From Malachius bipustulatus (taxonomy: Eukaryota; Arthropoda; Insecta; Coleoptera; Melyridae): a stretch of 64,000 nt of DNA. Where the stretch lies: assembly GCA_910589415.1 (NCBI GenBank), contig CAJUUM010000035.1:1-64000 (forward strand). The letters are read 5' to 3'. Within the stretch, counting starts at the first letter, position 1; each line of letters starts with the position of its first letter. Below the pieces are notes generated by a model that did not search any database, was not told where the DNA came from, and saw only the letters and a program-made list of their open reading frames with translations. Below are positions 1 through 13,524 of this stretch, in pieces. Made by a program: the position numbers and the translations under genes.

Positions 1-3000
1 GGGTCATTTTTCGTTAGCGGGCAGCCAAAGTGGGTCATTTTTCGTTAGCGGCCCACCAATGGCGTTCATTTTTCGTTAGCGGCCCACCAATGACCGTTAG
101 CGGCCCACCAATGGCCGCTAGCGTCGCGATCTCCGTTCATTCTTATTACTTTTATGCAATCCTGGAATCCACACGCCAACTGCGCTAGCGACACTCACTT
201 TGCTGCGTTAGCGGCCCCCACCAATGACCGTTAGCGGCCCACCAATGGCCGCTAGCGTTCATTTTTCGTTAGCGGGCAGCCAAAGTGGGTCATTTTTCGT
301 TAGCGGCCCACCAATGGCGTTCATTTTTCGTTAGCGGCCCACCAATGACCGTTAGCGGCCCACCAATTGGCCGCTAGCGTCGCGATCTCCGTTCATTCTT
401 ATTACTTTTATGCAATCCTGGAATCCACACGCCAACTACGCTAGCGAAACGCACCTGGGCTGCGTTAGCGGCCCCACCAATGACAGTTAGCGGCCCACCA
501 ATGGCCGCCAGCGTTTCATTTTTATTACTTTTATGCAATCCTGGAATCCACACGCCAACTGCGCTAGCGACACGCACTTGGACTGCGTTAGCGGCCCCAT
601 CAATGACCGTTAGCGGCCCACCAATAGCCGTTAACGTCGCGATCTCCGTTCATTTTTATTACTTTCTTGCAATCCTGGAATCCACACGCCAACTGCGCTA
701 GCGACACTCACTTTGCTGCGTTAGCGGCCCACCAATGACCGTTAGCGGCCCACCAATGGCCGCTAGCGTTCATTTTTCGTTAGCGGGCAGCCAAAGTGGG
801 TCATTTTTCGTTAGCGGCCCACCAATGGCGTTCATTTTTCGTTAGCGGCCCACCAATGACCGTTAGCGGCCCACCAATGGCCGCTAGCGTCGCGATCTCC
901 GTTCATTCTTATTACTTTTATGCAATCCTGGAATCCACACGCCAACTGCGCTAGCGACACGCACCTGGGCGGCGTTAGCGGCCCACCAATGACCGTTAGC
1001 GGCCCACCAATGACCGTTAGCGGCCCACCAATGGCCGCTAGCGTCGCGATCTCCGTTCATTTTTAATAATTTCTTGCAATCCTGGAATCCACACGCCAAC
1101 TGCGCTAGCGACACTCACTTTGCTGAGTTAGCGGCCCACCAATGACCGTTAGCGGCCCACCAATAGCCACTAGCTTTCATTTTTCGTTAGCGGGCAGCAA
1201 AAGTGCGCCATTTTTCGTTAGCGGTCCACCAATGGCGATCATTTTCCGTTAGCGGCCCACCAATGACCGTTAGCGGCCCACCAATAGCCGCTAGCGTCAT
1301 GATCTCCGTTCACTCTTATTACTTTTATGCAATCCTGGAATCCACACGCCAACTACGCTAGCGACACGCACTTGGGCTGCGTTAGCGGCCCACCAATGAC
1401 CGTTAGCGGCCCACCAATGGCCGCTAGCGTCGCGATCTCCGCTCATTTTTATTACTTTCTTGCAATCCTGGAATCCACACGCCAACTGCGCTAGCGACAC
1501 GCACTTCGGCTGCGTTAGCGGCCCACCAATGACCGTTAGCGGTCCACCAATGGCCGCTAGCGTCGCGATCTCCGTTCATTTTTATTACTTTCTTGCAATC
1601 CTGGAATCCACACGCCAACTGCGCTAGCGACACTCACTTTGCTGCGTTAGCGGCCCACCAATGACCGCTAACGTCGCGATCTCCGTTCATTTTTATTACT
1701 TTTATGCAATCCTGGAATCCACACGCCAACTGCGCTAGCGACACGCACTTGAGCTGCGTTAGCGGCCCACCAATGACCGTTAGCGGCCCACCAATGACCG
1801 CTAGCGTCGCGATCTCCGTTCATTTTTATTACTTTCTTGCAATCCTGGAATCCACACGCCAACTGCGCTAGCGACACTCACTTTGCTGCGTTAGCGGCCC
1901 ACCAATGTCCGTTAGCGGTCCTCCAATGGCCGCTAGCGTTTATTTTTCGTTAGCGGGCAGCCAAAGTGGGTCATTTTTCGTTAGCGGCCCACCAATGGCG
2001 TTCATTTTTCGTTAGCGGCCCACCAATGACCGTTAGCGGCCCACCAATAGCCGCTAGCGTCACGATCTCCGTTCATTCTTATTACTTTTATTCAATCCTG
2101 GAATCCACACGCCAACTACGCTAGCGACACGCACTTGGGCTGCGTTAGCGGCCCACCAATGACCGTTAGCGGCCCACCAATGGCCGCTAGCGTCGCGATC
2201 TCCGTTCATTTTTATTACTTTCTTGCAATCCTGGAATCCACACGACAACTGCGCTAGTGACACGCACTTCGGCTGCGTTAGCGGCCCACCAATGACCGTT
2301 AGCGGTCCACTAATGGCCGCTAGCGTCGCGATCTCCGTTCATTTTTATTACTTTTATGCAATCCTGGAATCCACACGCCGACTGCGCTAGCGACACGCAC
2401 TTGGGCTGCGTTAGCGAACCACCAATGACCGTTAGCGGCCCACCAATGACCGCTAGCGTCGCGATCTCCGTTCATTTTTATTACTTTTATGCAACCCTGG
2501 AATCCACACGCCAACTGCGCTAGCGAAACGCACTTGGGCTGCGTTAGCGGCCCACCAATGACCGTTAGCGTCCCACCAATGGCCGCTAGCGTCGCGAACT
2601 CCGTTCATTTTTATTACTTTCTTGCAATCCTGGAATCCACACGCCAACTGCGCTAGCGACACTCACTTTGCTGCGTTAGCGGCCCACCAATGACCGCTAA
2701 CGTCGCGATCTCCGTTCATTTTTATTACTTTTATGCAATCCTGGAATCCACACGCCAACTGCGCTAGCGACACGCACTTGAGCTGCGTTAGCGGCCCACC
2801 AATGACCGTTAGCGGCCCACCAATGACCGCTAGCGTCGCGATCTCCGTTCATTTTTATTACTTTCTTGCAATCCTGGAATCCACACGCCAACTGCGCTAG
2901 CGACACTCACTTTGCTGCGTTAGCGGCCCACCAATGTCCGTTAGCGGTCCTCCAATGGCCGCTAGCGTTTATTTTTCGTTAGCGGGCAGCCAAAGTGGGT

Positions 3001-4806
3001 CATTTTTCGTTAGCGGCCCACGAATGGCGTTCATTTTTCGTTAGCGGCCCACCAATGACCGTTAGCGGCCCACCAATAGCCGCTAGCGTCACGATCTCCG
3101 TTCACTCTTATTACTTTTATTCAATCCTGGAATCCACACGCCAACTACGCTAGCGACACGCACTTGGGCTGCGTTAGCGGCCCACCAATGACCGTTAGCG
3201 GCCCACCAATGGCCGCTAGCGTCGCGATCTCCGTTCATTTTTATTACTTTCTTGCAATCCTGGAATCCACACGACAACTGCGCTAGTGACACGCACTTCG
3301 GCTGCGTTAGCGGCCCACCAATGACCGTTAGCGGTCCACTAATGGCCGCTAGCGTCGCGATCTCCGTTCATTTTTATTACTTTTATGCAATCCTGGAATC
3401 CACACGCCGACTGCGCTAGCGACACGCACTTGGGCTGCGTTAGCGAACCACCAATGACCGTTAGCGGCCCACCAATGACCGCTAGCGTCGCGATCTCCGT
3501 TCATTTTTATTACTTTTATGCAACCCTGGAATCCACACGCCAACTGCGCTAGCGAAACGCACTTGGGCTGCGTTAGCGGCCCACCAATGACCGTTAGCGT
3601 CCCACCAATGGCCGCTAGCGTCGCGATCTCCGCTCATTTTTATTACTTTCTTGCAATCCTGGAATCCACACGCCAACTGCGCTAGCGACACGCACTTCGG
3701 CTGCGTTAGCGGCCCACCAATGACCGTTAGCGGTCCACCAATGGCCGCTAGCGTCGCGATTTCCGTTCATTTTTATTACTTTTATGCAATCCTGGAATCC
3801 ACACGCCAACTGCGCTAGCGACACGCACTTGGGCTGCGTTAGCGGTCCACCAATGACCGTTAGCGGCCCACCAATGGCCGCTAACGTCGCGATCTCCGTT
3901 CATTTTTATTACTTTTATGCAATCCTGGAATCCACACGCCAACTGCGCTAGCGACACGCACTTGGACTGCGTTAGCGGCCCATCAATGACTGTTAGCGGC
4001 TCACCAATGGCCGCTAGCGGCCCACCAATGGCCGCTAACGTCGCGATCTCCGTTCATTTTTATTACTTTTATGCAATCCTGGAATCCACACGCCAACTGC
4101 GCTAGCGACACGCACTTGGACTGCGTTAGCGGCCCATCAATGACCGTTAGCGGCCCACCAATAGCCGTTAGCGTCGCGATCTCCGTTCATTTTTATTACT
4201 TACTTGCAATCCTGGAATCCACACGCCAACTGCGCTAGCGACACTCACTTTGCTGCGTTAGCGGCCCACCAATGACCGTTAGCGGCCCACCAATGGCCGC
4301 TAGCGTTCATTTTTCGTTAGCGGGCAGCCAAAGTGGGTCATTTTTCGTTAGCGGCCCACCAATGGCGTTCATTTTTCGTTAGCGGCCCACCAATGACCGT
4401 TAGCGGCCCACCAATGGCCGCTAGCGTCGCGATCTCCGTTCATTCTTATTACTTTTATGCAATCCTGGAATCCACACGCCAACTACGCTAGCGACACGCA
4501 CTTGGACTGCGTTAGCGGCCCATCAATGACCGTTAGCGGCCCACCAATAGCCGTTAGCGTCGCGATCTCCGTTCATTTTTATTACTTTCTTGCAATCCTG
4601 GAATCCACACGCCAACTGCGCTAGCGACACTCACTTTGCTGCGTTAGCGGCCCACCAATGTCCGTTAGCGGCCCACCAATGGCCGCTAGCGTTCATTTTT
4701 CGTTAGCGGGCAGCCAAAGTGGGTCATTTTTCGTTAGCGGCCCACCAATGGCGTTCATTTTTCGTTAGCGGCCCACCAATGACCGTTAGCGGCCCACCAA
4801 TGGCCG
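1..4806. repeat. Satellite subzone with 1029-bp internal repeat
   Basis: Within this subzone the stretch at about 2060-2906 recurs 1029 bp later (2060 to 3089, 2320 to 3349, 2453 to 3482). Most of the zone also matches the array about 31,105 bp downstream: unit boundaries at 884, 1297, 1668, 2060, 2320, 2453 and 2697 correspond to 31989, 32402, 32773, 33165, 33425, 33558 and 33802. This marks a long-range duplicated block. The first 60 bases contain a doubled 31-bp module (GGGTCATTTTT followed by the octamer). Confidence 0.8.
3349..3880. repeat. Four consecutive 133-bp monomers (type example)
   Basis: Unit boundaries fall at 3349, 3482, 3615 and 3748, exactly 133 bp apart. Each unit reads: octamer, 59-bp module (TCGCGATCTCC ... 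ACACGCCAACTG), octamer, 16-bp module (ACACGCACTTGGGCTG or variant), octamer, 13-bp module (GCCCACCAATGAC), octamer, 13-bp module (GCCCACCAATGGC). The sum is 59+16+13+13+32 = 133. The octamer is CGCTAGCG or CGTTAGCG, occasionally CGCTAACG. The two 13-bp modules with their octamers form a 21-bp internal tandem repeat. Confidence 0.95.
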
Positions 4807-6966
4807 CTAGCGTCGCGATCTCCGTTCATTCTTATTACTTTTATGCAATCCTGGAATCCACACGCCAACTACGCTAGCGACACGCACCTGGGCTGCGTTA
4901 GCGGCCCACCAATGACAGTTAGCGGCCCACCAATGGCCGCCAGCGTTCATTTTTATTACTTTTATGCAATCCTGGAATCCACACGCCAACTGCGCTAGCG
5001 ACACGCAGTTGGGCTGCGTTAGCGGACCACCAATGACCGTTAGCGGCCCACCAATGACCGTTAGCGGCCCACCAATGGCCGCTAACGTCGCGATCTCCGT
5101 TCATTTTTAATACTTTCTTGCAATCCTGGAATCCACACGCCAACTGCGCTAGCGACACTCACTTTGCTAAGTTAGCGGCCCACCAATGACCGTTAGCGGA
5201 CCACCAATAGCCGCTAGCGTCATGATCTCCGTTCACTCTTATTACTTTTATGCAATCCTGGAATCCACACGCCAACTGCGCTAGCGACACGCACTTCGGC
5301 TGCGTTAGCGGCCCACCAATGACCGTTAGCGGCCCACCAATTGCCGCTAGCGTCGCGATCTCCGTTCATTTTTATTACTTTCTTGCAATCCTGGAATCCA
5401 CACGCCAACTGCGCTAGCGACACTCACTTTGCTGCGTTAGCGGCCCACCAATGACCGCTAACGTCGCGATCTCCGTTCATTTTTATTACTTTTATGCAAT
5501 CCTGGAATCCACACGCCAACTGCGCTAGCGACACGCACTTGAGCTGCGTTAGCGACCCACCAATGACCGTTAGCGGCCCACCAATGACCGCTAGCGTCGC
5601 GATCTCCGTTCATTTTTATTACTTTCTTGCAATCCTGGAATCCACACGCCAACTGCGCTAGCGACACTCACTTTGCTGCGTTGGCGGCCCACCAATGTCC
5701 GTTAGCGGTCCTCCAATGGCCGCTAGCGTTTATTTTTCGTTAGCGGGCAGCCAAAGTGGGTCATTTTTCGTTAGCGGCCCACCAATGGCGTTCATTTTTC
5801 GTTAGCGGCCCACCAATGACCGTTAGCGGCCCACCAATAGCCGCTAGCGTCACGATCTCCGTTCACTCTTATTACTTTTATTCAATCCTGGAATCCACAC
5901 GCCAACTACGCTAGCGACACTCACTTTGCTGCGTTAGCGGCCCACCAATGACCGTTAGCGGCCCACCAATGGCCGCTAGCGTTCATTTTTCGTTAGCGGG
6001 CAGCCAAAGTGGGTCATTTTTCGTTAGCGGCCCACCAATGGCGTTCATTTTTCGTTAGCGGCCCACCAATGACCGTTAGCGGCCCACCAATGGCCGCTAG
6101 CGTCGCGATCTCCGTTCATTCTTATTACTTTTATGCAATCCTGGAATCCACACGCCAACTGCGCTAGCGACACTTACTTTGCTGCGTTAGCGGCCCACCA
6201 ATGACCGTTAGCGGCCCACCAATGGCCGCTAGCGTTCATTTTTCGTTAGCGGGCAGCCAAAGTGGGTCATTTTTCGTTAGCGGCCCACCAATGGCGTTCA
6301 TTTTTCGTTAGCGGCCCACCAATGACCGTTAGCGGCCCACCAATGGCCGCTAGCGTCGCGATCTCCGTTCATTCTTATTACTTTTATGCAATCCTGGAAT
6401 CCACACGCCAACTACGCTAGCGACACGCACCTGGGCTGCGTTAGCGGCCCACCAATGACAGTTAGCGGCCCACCAATGGCCGCCAGCGTTCATTTTTATT
6501 ACTTTTATGCAATCCTGGAATCCACACGCCAATGCGCTAGCGACACGCACTTGGACTGCGTTAGCGGCCCATCAATGACCGTTAGCGGCCCACCAATAGC
6601 CGTTAGCGTCGCGATCTCCGTTCATTTTTATTACTTCCTTGCAATCCTGGAATCCACACGCCAACTGCGCTAGCGACACTCACTTTGCTGCGTTAGCGGC
6701 CCACCAATAGCCGTTAGCGTCGCGATCTCCGTTCATTTTTATTACTTTCTTGCAATCCTGGAATCCACACGCCAACTGCGCTAGCGACACTCACTTTGCT
6801 GCGTTAGCGGCCCACCAATGTCCGTTAGCGGCCCACCAATGGCCGCTAGCGTTCATTTTTCGTTAGCGGGCAGCCAAAGTGGGTCATTTTTCGTTAGCGG
6901 CCCACCAATGGCGTTCATTTTTCGTTAGCGGCCCACCAATGACCGTTAGCGGCCCACCAATGGCCG
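4807..6966. repeat. Higher-order repeat copy, 2160 bp
   Basis: I delimit copies by a diagnostic monomer carrying CACCTGGG, GACAGTTAGCGG and GCCGCCAGCG, in which the 59-bp module has lost its TCGCGATCTCC head. This monomer begins at 4807 and again at 6967. The copy contains a 1-bp deletion near 6532 (CCAATG for CCAACTG) that is shared with copies near 9737, 15250, 26455 and 28615. Confidence 0.85.
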
Positions 6967-8012
6967 CTAGCGTCGCGATCTCCGTTCATTCTTATTACTT
7001 TTATGCAATCCTGGAATCCACACGCCAACTACGCTAGCGACACGCACCTGGGCTGCGTTAGCGGCCCACCAATGACAGTTAGCGGCCCACCAATGGCCGC
7101 CAGCGTTCATTTTTATTACTTTTATGCAATCCTGGAATCCACACGCCAACTGCGTAAGCGACACGCAGTTGGGCTGCGTTAGCGGACCACCAATGACCGT
7201 TAGCGGCCCACCAATGACCGTTAGCGGCCCACCAATGGCCGCTAACGTCGCGATCTCCGTTCATTTTTAATACTTTCTTGCAATACTGGAATCCACACGC
7301 CAACTGCGCTAGCGACACTCACTTTGCTGAGTTAGCGGCCCACCAATGACCGTTAGCGGACCACCAATAGCCGCTAGCGTCATGATCTCCGTTCACTCTT
7401 ATTACTTTTATGCAATCCTGGAATCCACACGCCAACTGCGCTAGCGACACTCACTTTGCTGCGTTAGCGGCCCACCAATGTCCGTTAGCGGCCCACCAAT
7501 GGCCGCTAGCGTTCATTTTTCGTTAGCGGGCAGCCAAAGTGGGTCATTTTTCGTTAGCGGCCCACCAATGGCGTTCATTTTTCGTTAGCGGCCCACCAAT
7601 GACCGTTAGTGGCCCACCAATGGCCGCTAGCGTCGCGATCTCCGTTCATTCTTATTACTTTTATGCAATCCTGGAATCCACACGCCAACTACGCTAGCGA
7701 CACGCACTTGGACTGCGTTAGCGGCCCATCAATGACCGTTAGCGGCCCACCAATAGCCGTTAGCGTCGCGATCTCCGTTCATTTTTATTACTTTCTTGCA
7801 ATCCTGGAATCCACACGCCAACTGCGCTAGCGACACTCACTTTGCTGCGTTAGCGGCCCACCAATGTCCGTTAGCGGCTCACCAATGGCCGCTAGCGTTC
7901 ATTTTTCGTTAGCGGGCAGCCAAAGTGGGTCATTTTTCGTTAGCGGCCCACCAATGGCGTTCATTTTTCGTTAGCGGCCCACCAATGACCGTTAGCGGCC
8001 CACCAATGGCCG
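6967..8012. repeat. Shortened higher-order repeat copy, 1046 bp
   Basis: The diagnostic monomer begins at 6967 and 8013. About 1.1 kb of the 2160-bp copy is missing, including the 5220-5667-type monomers. One variant, GTTAGTGGCCC near 7609, also occurs near 11698, 13121 and 24326 and so tracks related copies. Confidence 0.8.
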
Positions 8013-10172
8013 CTAGCGTCGCGATCTCCGTTCATTCTTATTACTTTTATGCAATCCTGGAATCCACACGCCAACTACGCTAGCGACACGCACCTGGGCT
8101 GCGTTAGCGGCCCACCAATGACAGTTAGCGGCCCACCAATGGCCGCCAGCGTTCATTTTTATTACTTTTATGCAATCCTGGAATCCACACGCCAACTGCG
8201 CTAGCGACACGCAGTTGGGCTGCGTTAGCGGACCACCAATGACCGTTAGCGGCCCACCAATGACCGTTAGCGGCCCACCAATGGCCGCTAACGTCGCGAT
8301 CTCCGTTCATTTTTAATACTTTCTTGCAATCCTGGAATCCACACGCCAACTGCGCTAGCGACACTCACTTTGCTGAGTTAGCGGCCCACCAATGACCGTT
8401 AGCGGACCACCAATAGCCGCTAGCGTCATGATCTCCGTTCACTCTTATTACTTTTATGCAATCCTGGAATCCACACGCCAACTGCGCTAGCGACACGCAC
8501 TTCGGCTGCGTTAGCGGCCCACCAATGACTGTTAGCGGCCCACCAATTGCCGCTAGCGTCGCGATCTCCGTTCATTTTTATTACTTTCTTGCAATCCTGG
8601 AATCCACACGCCAACTGCGCTAGCGACACTCACTTTGCTGCGTTAGCGGCCCACCAATGACCGCTAACGTCGCGATCTCCGTTCATTTTTATTACTTTTA
8701 TGCAATCCTGGAATCCACACGCCAACTGCGCTAGCGACACGCACTTGAGCTGCGTTAGCGACCCACCAATGACCGTTAGCGGCCCACCAATGACCGCTAG
8801 CGTCGCGATCTCCGTTCATTTTTATTACTTTCTTGCAATCCTGGAATCCACACGCCAACTGCGCTAGCGACACTCACTTTGCTGCGTTAGCGGCCCACCA
8901 ATGTCCGTTAGCGGTCCTCCAATGGCCGCTAGCGTTTATTTTTCGTTAGCGGGCAGCCAAAGTGGGTCATTTTTCGTTAGCGGCCCACCAATGGCGTTCA
9001 TTTTTCGTTAGCGGCCCACCAATGACCGTTAGCGGCCCACCAATAGCCGCTAGCGTCACGATCTCCGTTCACTCTTATTACTTTTATTCAATCCTGGAAT
9101 CCACACGCCAACTACGCTAGCGACACTCACTTTGCTGCGTTAGCGGCCCACCAATGACCGTTAGCGGCCCACCAATGGCCGCTAGCGTTCATTTTTCGTT
9201 AGCGGGCAGCCAAAGTGGGTCATTTTTCGTTAGCGGCCCACCAATGGCGTTCATTTTTCGTTAGCGGCCCACCAATGACCGTTAGCGGCCCACCAATGGC
9301 CGCTAGCGTCGCGATTTCCGTTCATTCTTATTACTTTTATGCAATCCTGGAATCCACACGCCAACTGCGCTAGCGACACTCACTTTGCTGCGTTAGCGGC
9401 CCACCAATGACCATTAGCGGCCCACCAATGGCCGCTAGCGTTCATTTTTCGTTAGCGGGCAGCCAAAGTGGGTCATTTTTCGTTAGCGGCCCACCAATGG
9501 CGTTCATTTTTCGTTAGCGGCCCACCAATGACCGTTAGCGGCCCACCAATGGCCGCTAGCGTCGCGATCTCCGTTCATTCTTATTACTTTTATGCAATCC
9601 TGGAATCCACACGCCAACTACGCTAGCGACACGCACCTGGGCTGCGTTAGCGGCCCACCAATGACAGTTAGCGGCCCATCAATGGCCGCCAGCGTTCATT
9701 TTTATTACTTTTATGCAATCCTGGAATCCACACGCCAATGCGCTAGCGACACGCACTTGGACTGCGTTAGCGGCCCATCAATGACCGTTAGCGGCCCACC
9801 AATAGCCGTTAGCGTCGCGATCTCCGTTCATTTTTATTACTTCCTTGCAATCCTGGAATCCACACGCCAACTGCGCTAGCGACACTCACTTTGCTGCGTT
9901 AGCGGCCCACCAATAGCCGTTAGCGTCGCGATCTCCGTTCATTTTTATTACTTTCTTGCAATCCTGGAATCCACACGCCAACTGCGCTAGCGACACTCAC
10001 TTTGCTGCGTTAGCGGCCCACCAATGTCCGTTAGCGGCCCACCAATGGCCGCTAGCGTTCATTTTTCGTTAGCGGGCAGCCAAAGTGGGTCAATTTTCGT
10101 TAGCGGCCCACCAATGGCGTTCATTTTTCGTTAGCGGCCCACCAATGACCGTTAGCGGCCCACCAATGGCCG
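8013..10172. repeat. Higher-order repeat copy, 2160 bp
   Basis: The spacing between diagnostic monomers is exactly 2160 bp, as in 4807-6966. Unit order and private variants, including the 1-bp deletion at about 9737, match that copy. Confidence 0.85.
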
Positions 10173-12101
10173 CTAGCGTCGCGATCTCCGTTCATTCTTA
10201 TTACTTTTATGCAATCCTGGAATCCACACGCCAACTACGCTAGCGACACGCACCTGGGCTGCGTTAGCGGCCCACCAATGACAGTTAGCGGCCCACCAAT
10301 GGCCGCCAGCGTTCATTTTTATTACTTTTATGCAATCCTGGAATCCACACGCCAACTGCGCTAGCGACACGCAGTTGGGCTGCGTTAGCGGACCACCAAT
10401 GACCGTTAGCGGCCCACCAATGACCGTTAGCGGCCCACCAATGGCCGCTAACGTCGCGATCTCCGTTCATTTTTAATACTTTCTTGCAATCCTGGAATCC
10501 ACACGCCAACTGCGCTAGCGACATTCACTTTGCTGAGTTAGCGGCCCACCAATGACCGTTAGCGGACCACCAATAGCCGCTAGCGTCATGATCTCCGTTC
10601 ACTCTTATTACTTTTATGCAATCCTGGAATCCACACGCCAACTGCGCTAGCGACACGCACTTCGGCTGCGTTAGCGGCCCACCAATGACCGTTAGCGGCC
10701 CACCAATTGCCGCTAGCGTCGCGATCTCCGTTCATTTTTATTACTTTCTTGCAATCCTGGAATCCACACGCCAACTGCGCTAGCGACACTCACTTTGCTG
10801 CGTTAGCGGCCCACCAATGACCGCTAACGTCGCGATCTCCGTTCATTTTTATTACTTTTATGCAATCCTGGAATCCACACGCCAACTGCGCTAGCGACAC
10901 GCACTTGAGCTGCGTTAGCGACCCACCAATGACCGTTAGCGGCCCACCAATGACCGCTAGCGTCGCGATCTCCGTTCATTTTTATTACTTTCTTGCAATC
11001 CTGGAATCCACACGCCAACTGCGCTAGCGACACTCACTTTGCTGCGTTAGCGGCCCACCAATGTCCGTTAGCGGTCCTCCAATGGCCGCTAGCGTTTATT
11101 TTTCGTTAGCGGGCAGCCAAAGTGGGTCATTTTTCGTTAGCGGCCCACCAATGGCGTTCATTTTTCGTTAGCGGCCCACCAATGACCGTTAGCGGCCCAC
11201 CAATAGCCGCTAGCGTCACGATCTCCGTTCACTCTTATTACTTTTATTCAATCCTGGAATCCACACGCCAACTACGCTAGCGACACTCACTTTGCTGCGT
11301 TAGCGGCCCACCAATGACCGTTAGCGGCCCACCAATGGCCGCTAGCGTTCATTTTTCGTTAGCGGGCAGCCAAAGTGGGTCATTTTTCGTTAGCGGCCCA
11401 CCAATGGCATTCATTTTTCGTTAGCGGCCCACCAATGACCGTTAGCGGCCCACCAATGGCCGCTAGCGTCGCGATCTCCGTTCATTATTATTACTTTTAT
11501 GCAATCCTGGAATCCACACGCCAACTGCGCTAGCGACACTCACTTTGCTGCGTTAGCGGCCCACCAATGACCGTTAGCGGCCCACCAATGGCCGCTAGCG
11601 TTCATTTTTCGTTAGCGGGCAGCCAAAGTGGGTCATTTTTCGTTAGCGGCCCACCAATGGCGTTCATTTTTCGTTAGCGGCCCACCAATGACCGTTAGTG
11701 GCCCACCAATGGCCGCTAGCGTCGCGATCTCCGTTCATTCTTATTACTTTTATGCAATCCTGGAATCCACACGCCAACTACGCTAGCGACACGCACTTGG
11801 ACTGCGTTAGCGGCCCATCAATGACCGTTAGCGGCCCACCAATAGCCGTTAGCGTCGCGATCTCCGTTCATTTTTATTACTTTCTTGCAATCCTGGAATC
11901 CACACGCCAACTGCGCTAGCGACACTCACTTTGCTGCGTTAGCGGCCCACCAATGTCCGTTAGCGGCCCACCAATGGCCGCTAGCGTTCATTTTTCGTTA
12001 GCGGGCAGCCAAAGTGGGTCATTTTTCGTTAGCGGCCCACCAATGGCGTTCATTTTTCGTTAGCGGCCCACCAATGACCGTTAGCGGCCCACCAATGGCC
12101 G
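10173..12101. repeat. Higher-order repeat copy, 1929 bp
   Basis: The copy runs between diagnostic monomers at 10173 and 12102. It is 231 bp shorter than the 2160-bp form, a change of whole modules. It includes GTTCATTATTATTAC near 11482, a variant found again near 16992 and 24110. Confidence 0.8.
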
Positions 12102-13524
12102 CTAGCGTCGCGATCTCCGTTCATTCTTATTACTTTTATGCAATCCTGGAATCCACACGCCAACTACGCTAGCGACACGCACCTGGGCTGCGTTAGCGGC
12201 CCACCAATGACAGTTAGCGGCCCACCAATGGCCGCCAGCGTTCATTTTTATTACTTTTATGCAATCCTGGAATCCACACGCCAACTGCGCTAGCGACACG
12301 CAGTTGGGCTGCGTTAGCGGACCACCAATGACCGTTAGCGGCCCACCAATGACCGTTAGCGGCCCACCAATGGCCGCTAACGTCGCGATCTCCGTTCATT
12401 TTTAATACTTTCTTGCAATCCTGGAATCCACACGCCAACTGCGCTAGCGACACTCACTTTGCTGAGTTAGCGGCTCACCAATGACCGTTAGCGGACCACC
12501 AATAGCCGCTAGCGTCATGATCTCCGTTCACTCTTATTACTTTTATGCAATCCTGGAATCCACACGCCAACTGCGCTAGCGACACGCACTTCGGCTGCGT
12601 TAGCGGCCCACCAATGACCGTTAGCGGCCCACCAATTGCCGCTAGCGTCGCGATCTCCGTTCATTTTTATTACTTTCTTGCAATCCTGGAATCCACACGC
12701 CAACTGCGCTAGCGACACTCACTTTGCTGCGTTAGCGGCCCACCAATGACCGCTAACGTCGCGATCTCCGTTCATTTTTATTACTTTTATGCAATCCTGG
12801 AATCCACACGCCAACTGCGCTAGCGACACGCACTTGAGCTGCGTTAGCGACCCACCAATGACCGTTAGCGGCCCACCAATGACCGCTAGCGTCGCGATCT
12901 CCGTTCATTTTTATTACTTTCTTGCAATCCTGGAATCCACACGCCAACTGCGCTAGCGACACTCACTTTGCTGCGTTAGCGGCCCACCAATGTCCGTTAG
13001 CGGTCCTCCAATGGCCGCTAGCGTTTATTTTTCGTTAGCGGGCAGCCAAAGTGGGTCATTTTTCGTTAGCGGCCCACCAATGGCGTTCATTTTTCGTTAG
13101 CGGCCCACCAATGACCGTTAGTGGCCCACCAATGGCCGCTAGCGTCGCGATCTCCGTTCATTCTTATTACTTTTATGCAATCCTGGAATCCACACGCCAA
13201 CTACGCTAGCGACACGCACTTGGACTGCGTTAGCGGCCCATCAATGACCGTTAGCGGCCCACCAATAGCCGTTAGCGTCGCGATCTCCGTTCATTTTTAT
13301 TACTTTCTTGCAATCCTGGAATCCACACGCCAACTGCGCTAGCGACACTCACTTTGCTGCGTTAGCGGCCCACCAATGTCCGTTAGCGGCACACCAATGG
13401 CCGCTAGCGTTCATTTTTCGTTAGCGGGCAGCCAAAGTGGGTCATTTTTCGTTAGCGGCCCACCAATGGCGTTCATTTTTCGTTAGCGGCCCACCAATGA
13501 CCGTTAGCGGCCCACCAATGGCCG
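12102..13524. repeat. Higher-order repeat copy, 1423 bp
   Basis: The diagnostic monomers are at 12102 and 13525. The copy lacks 737 bp of the 2160-bp form in its second half, where the type-2 units normally lie, and passes directly to the GTTAGTGGCCC variant at about 13121. Confidence 0.8.

Noticed and set aside
240..300. CENP-B box-like sequence TTTCGTTAGCGGGCA in the type-2 unit
   Set aside because: The CENP-B core needs seven bases between TTCG and CGGG; here there are four. The likeness is partial and is better explained by the octamer next to a T-run.
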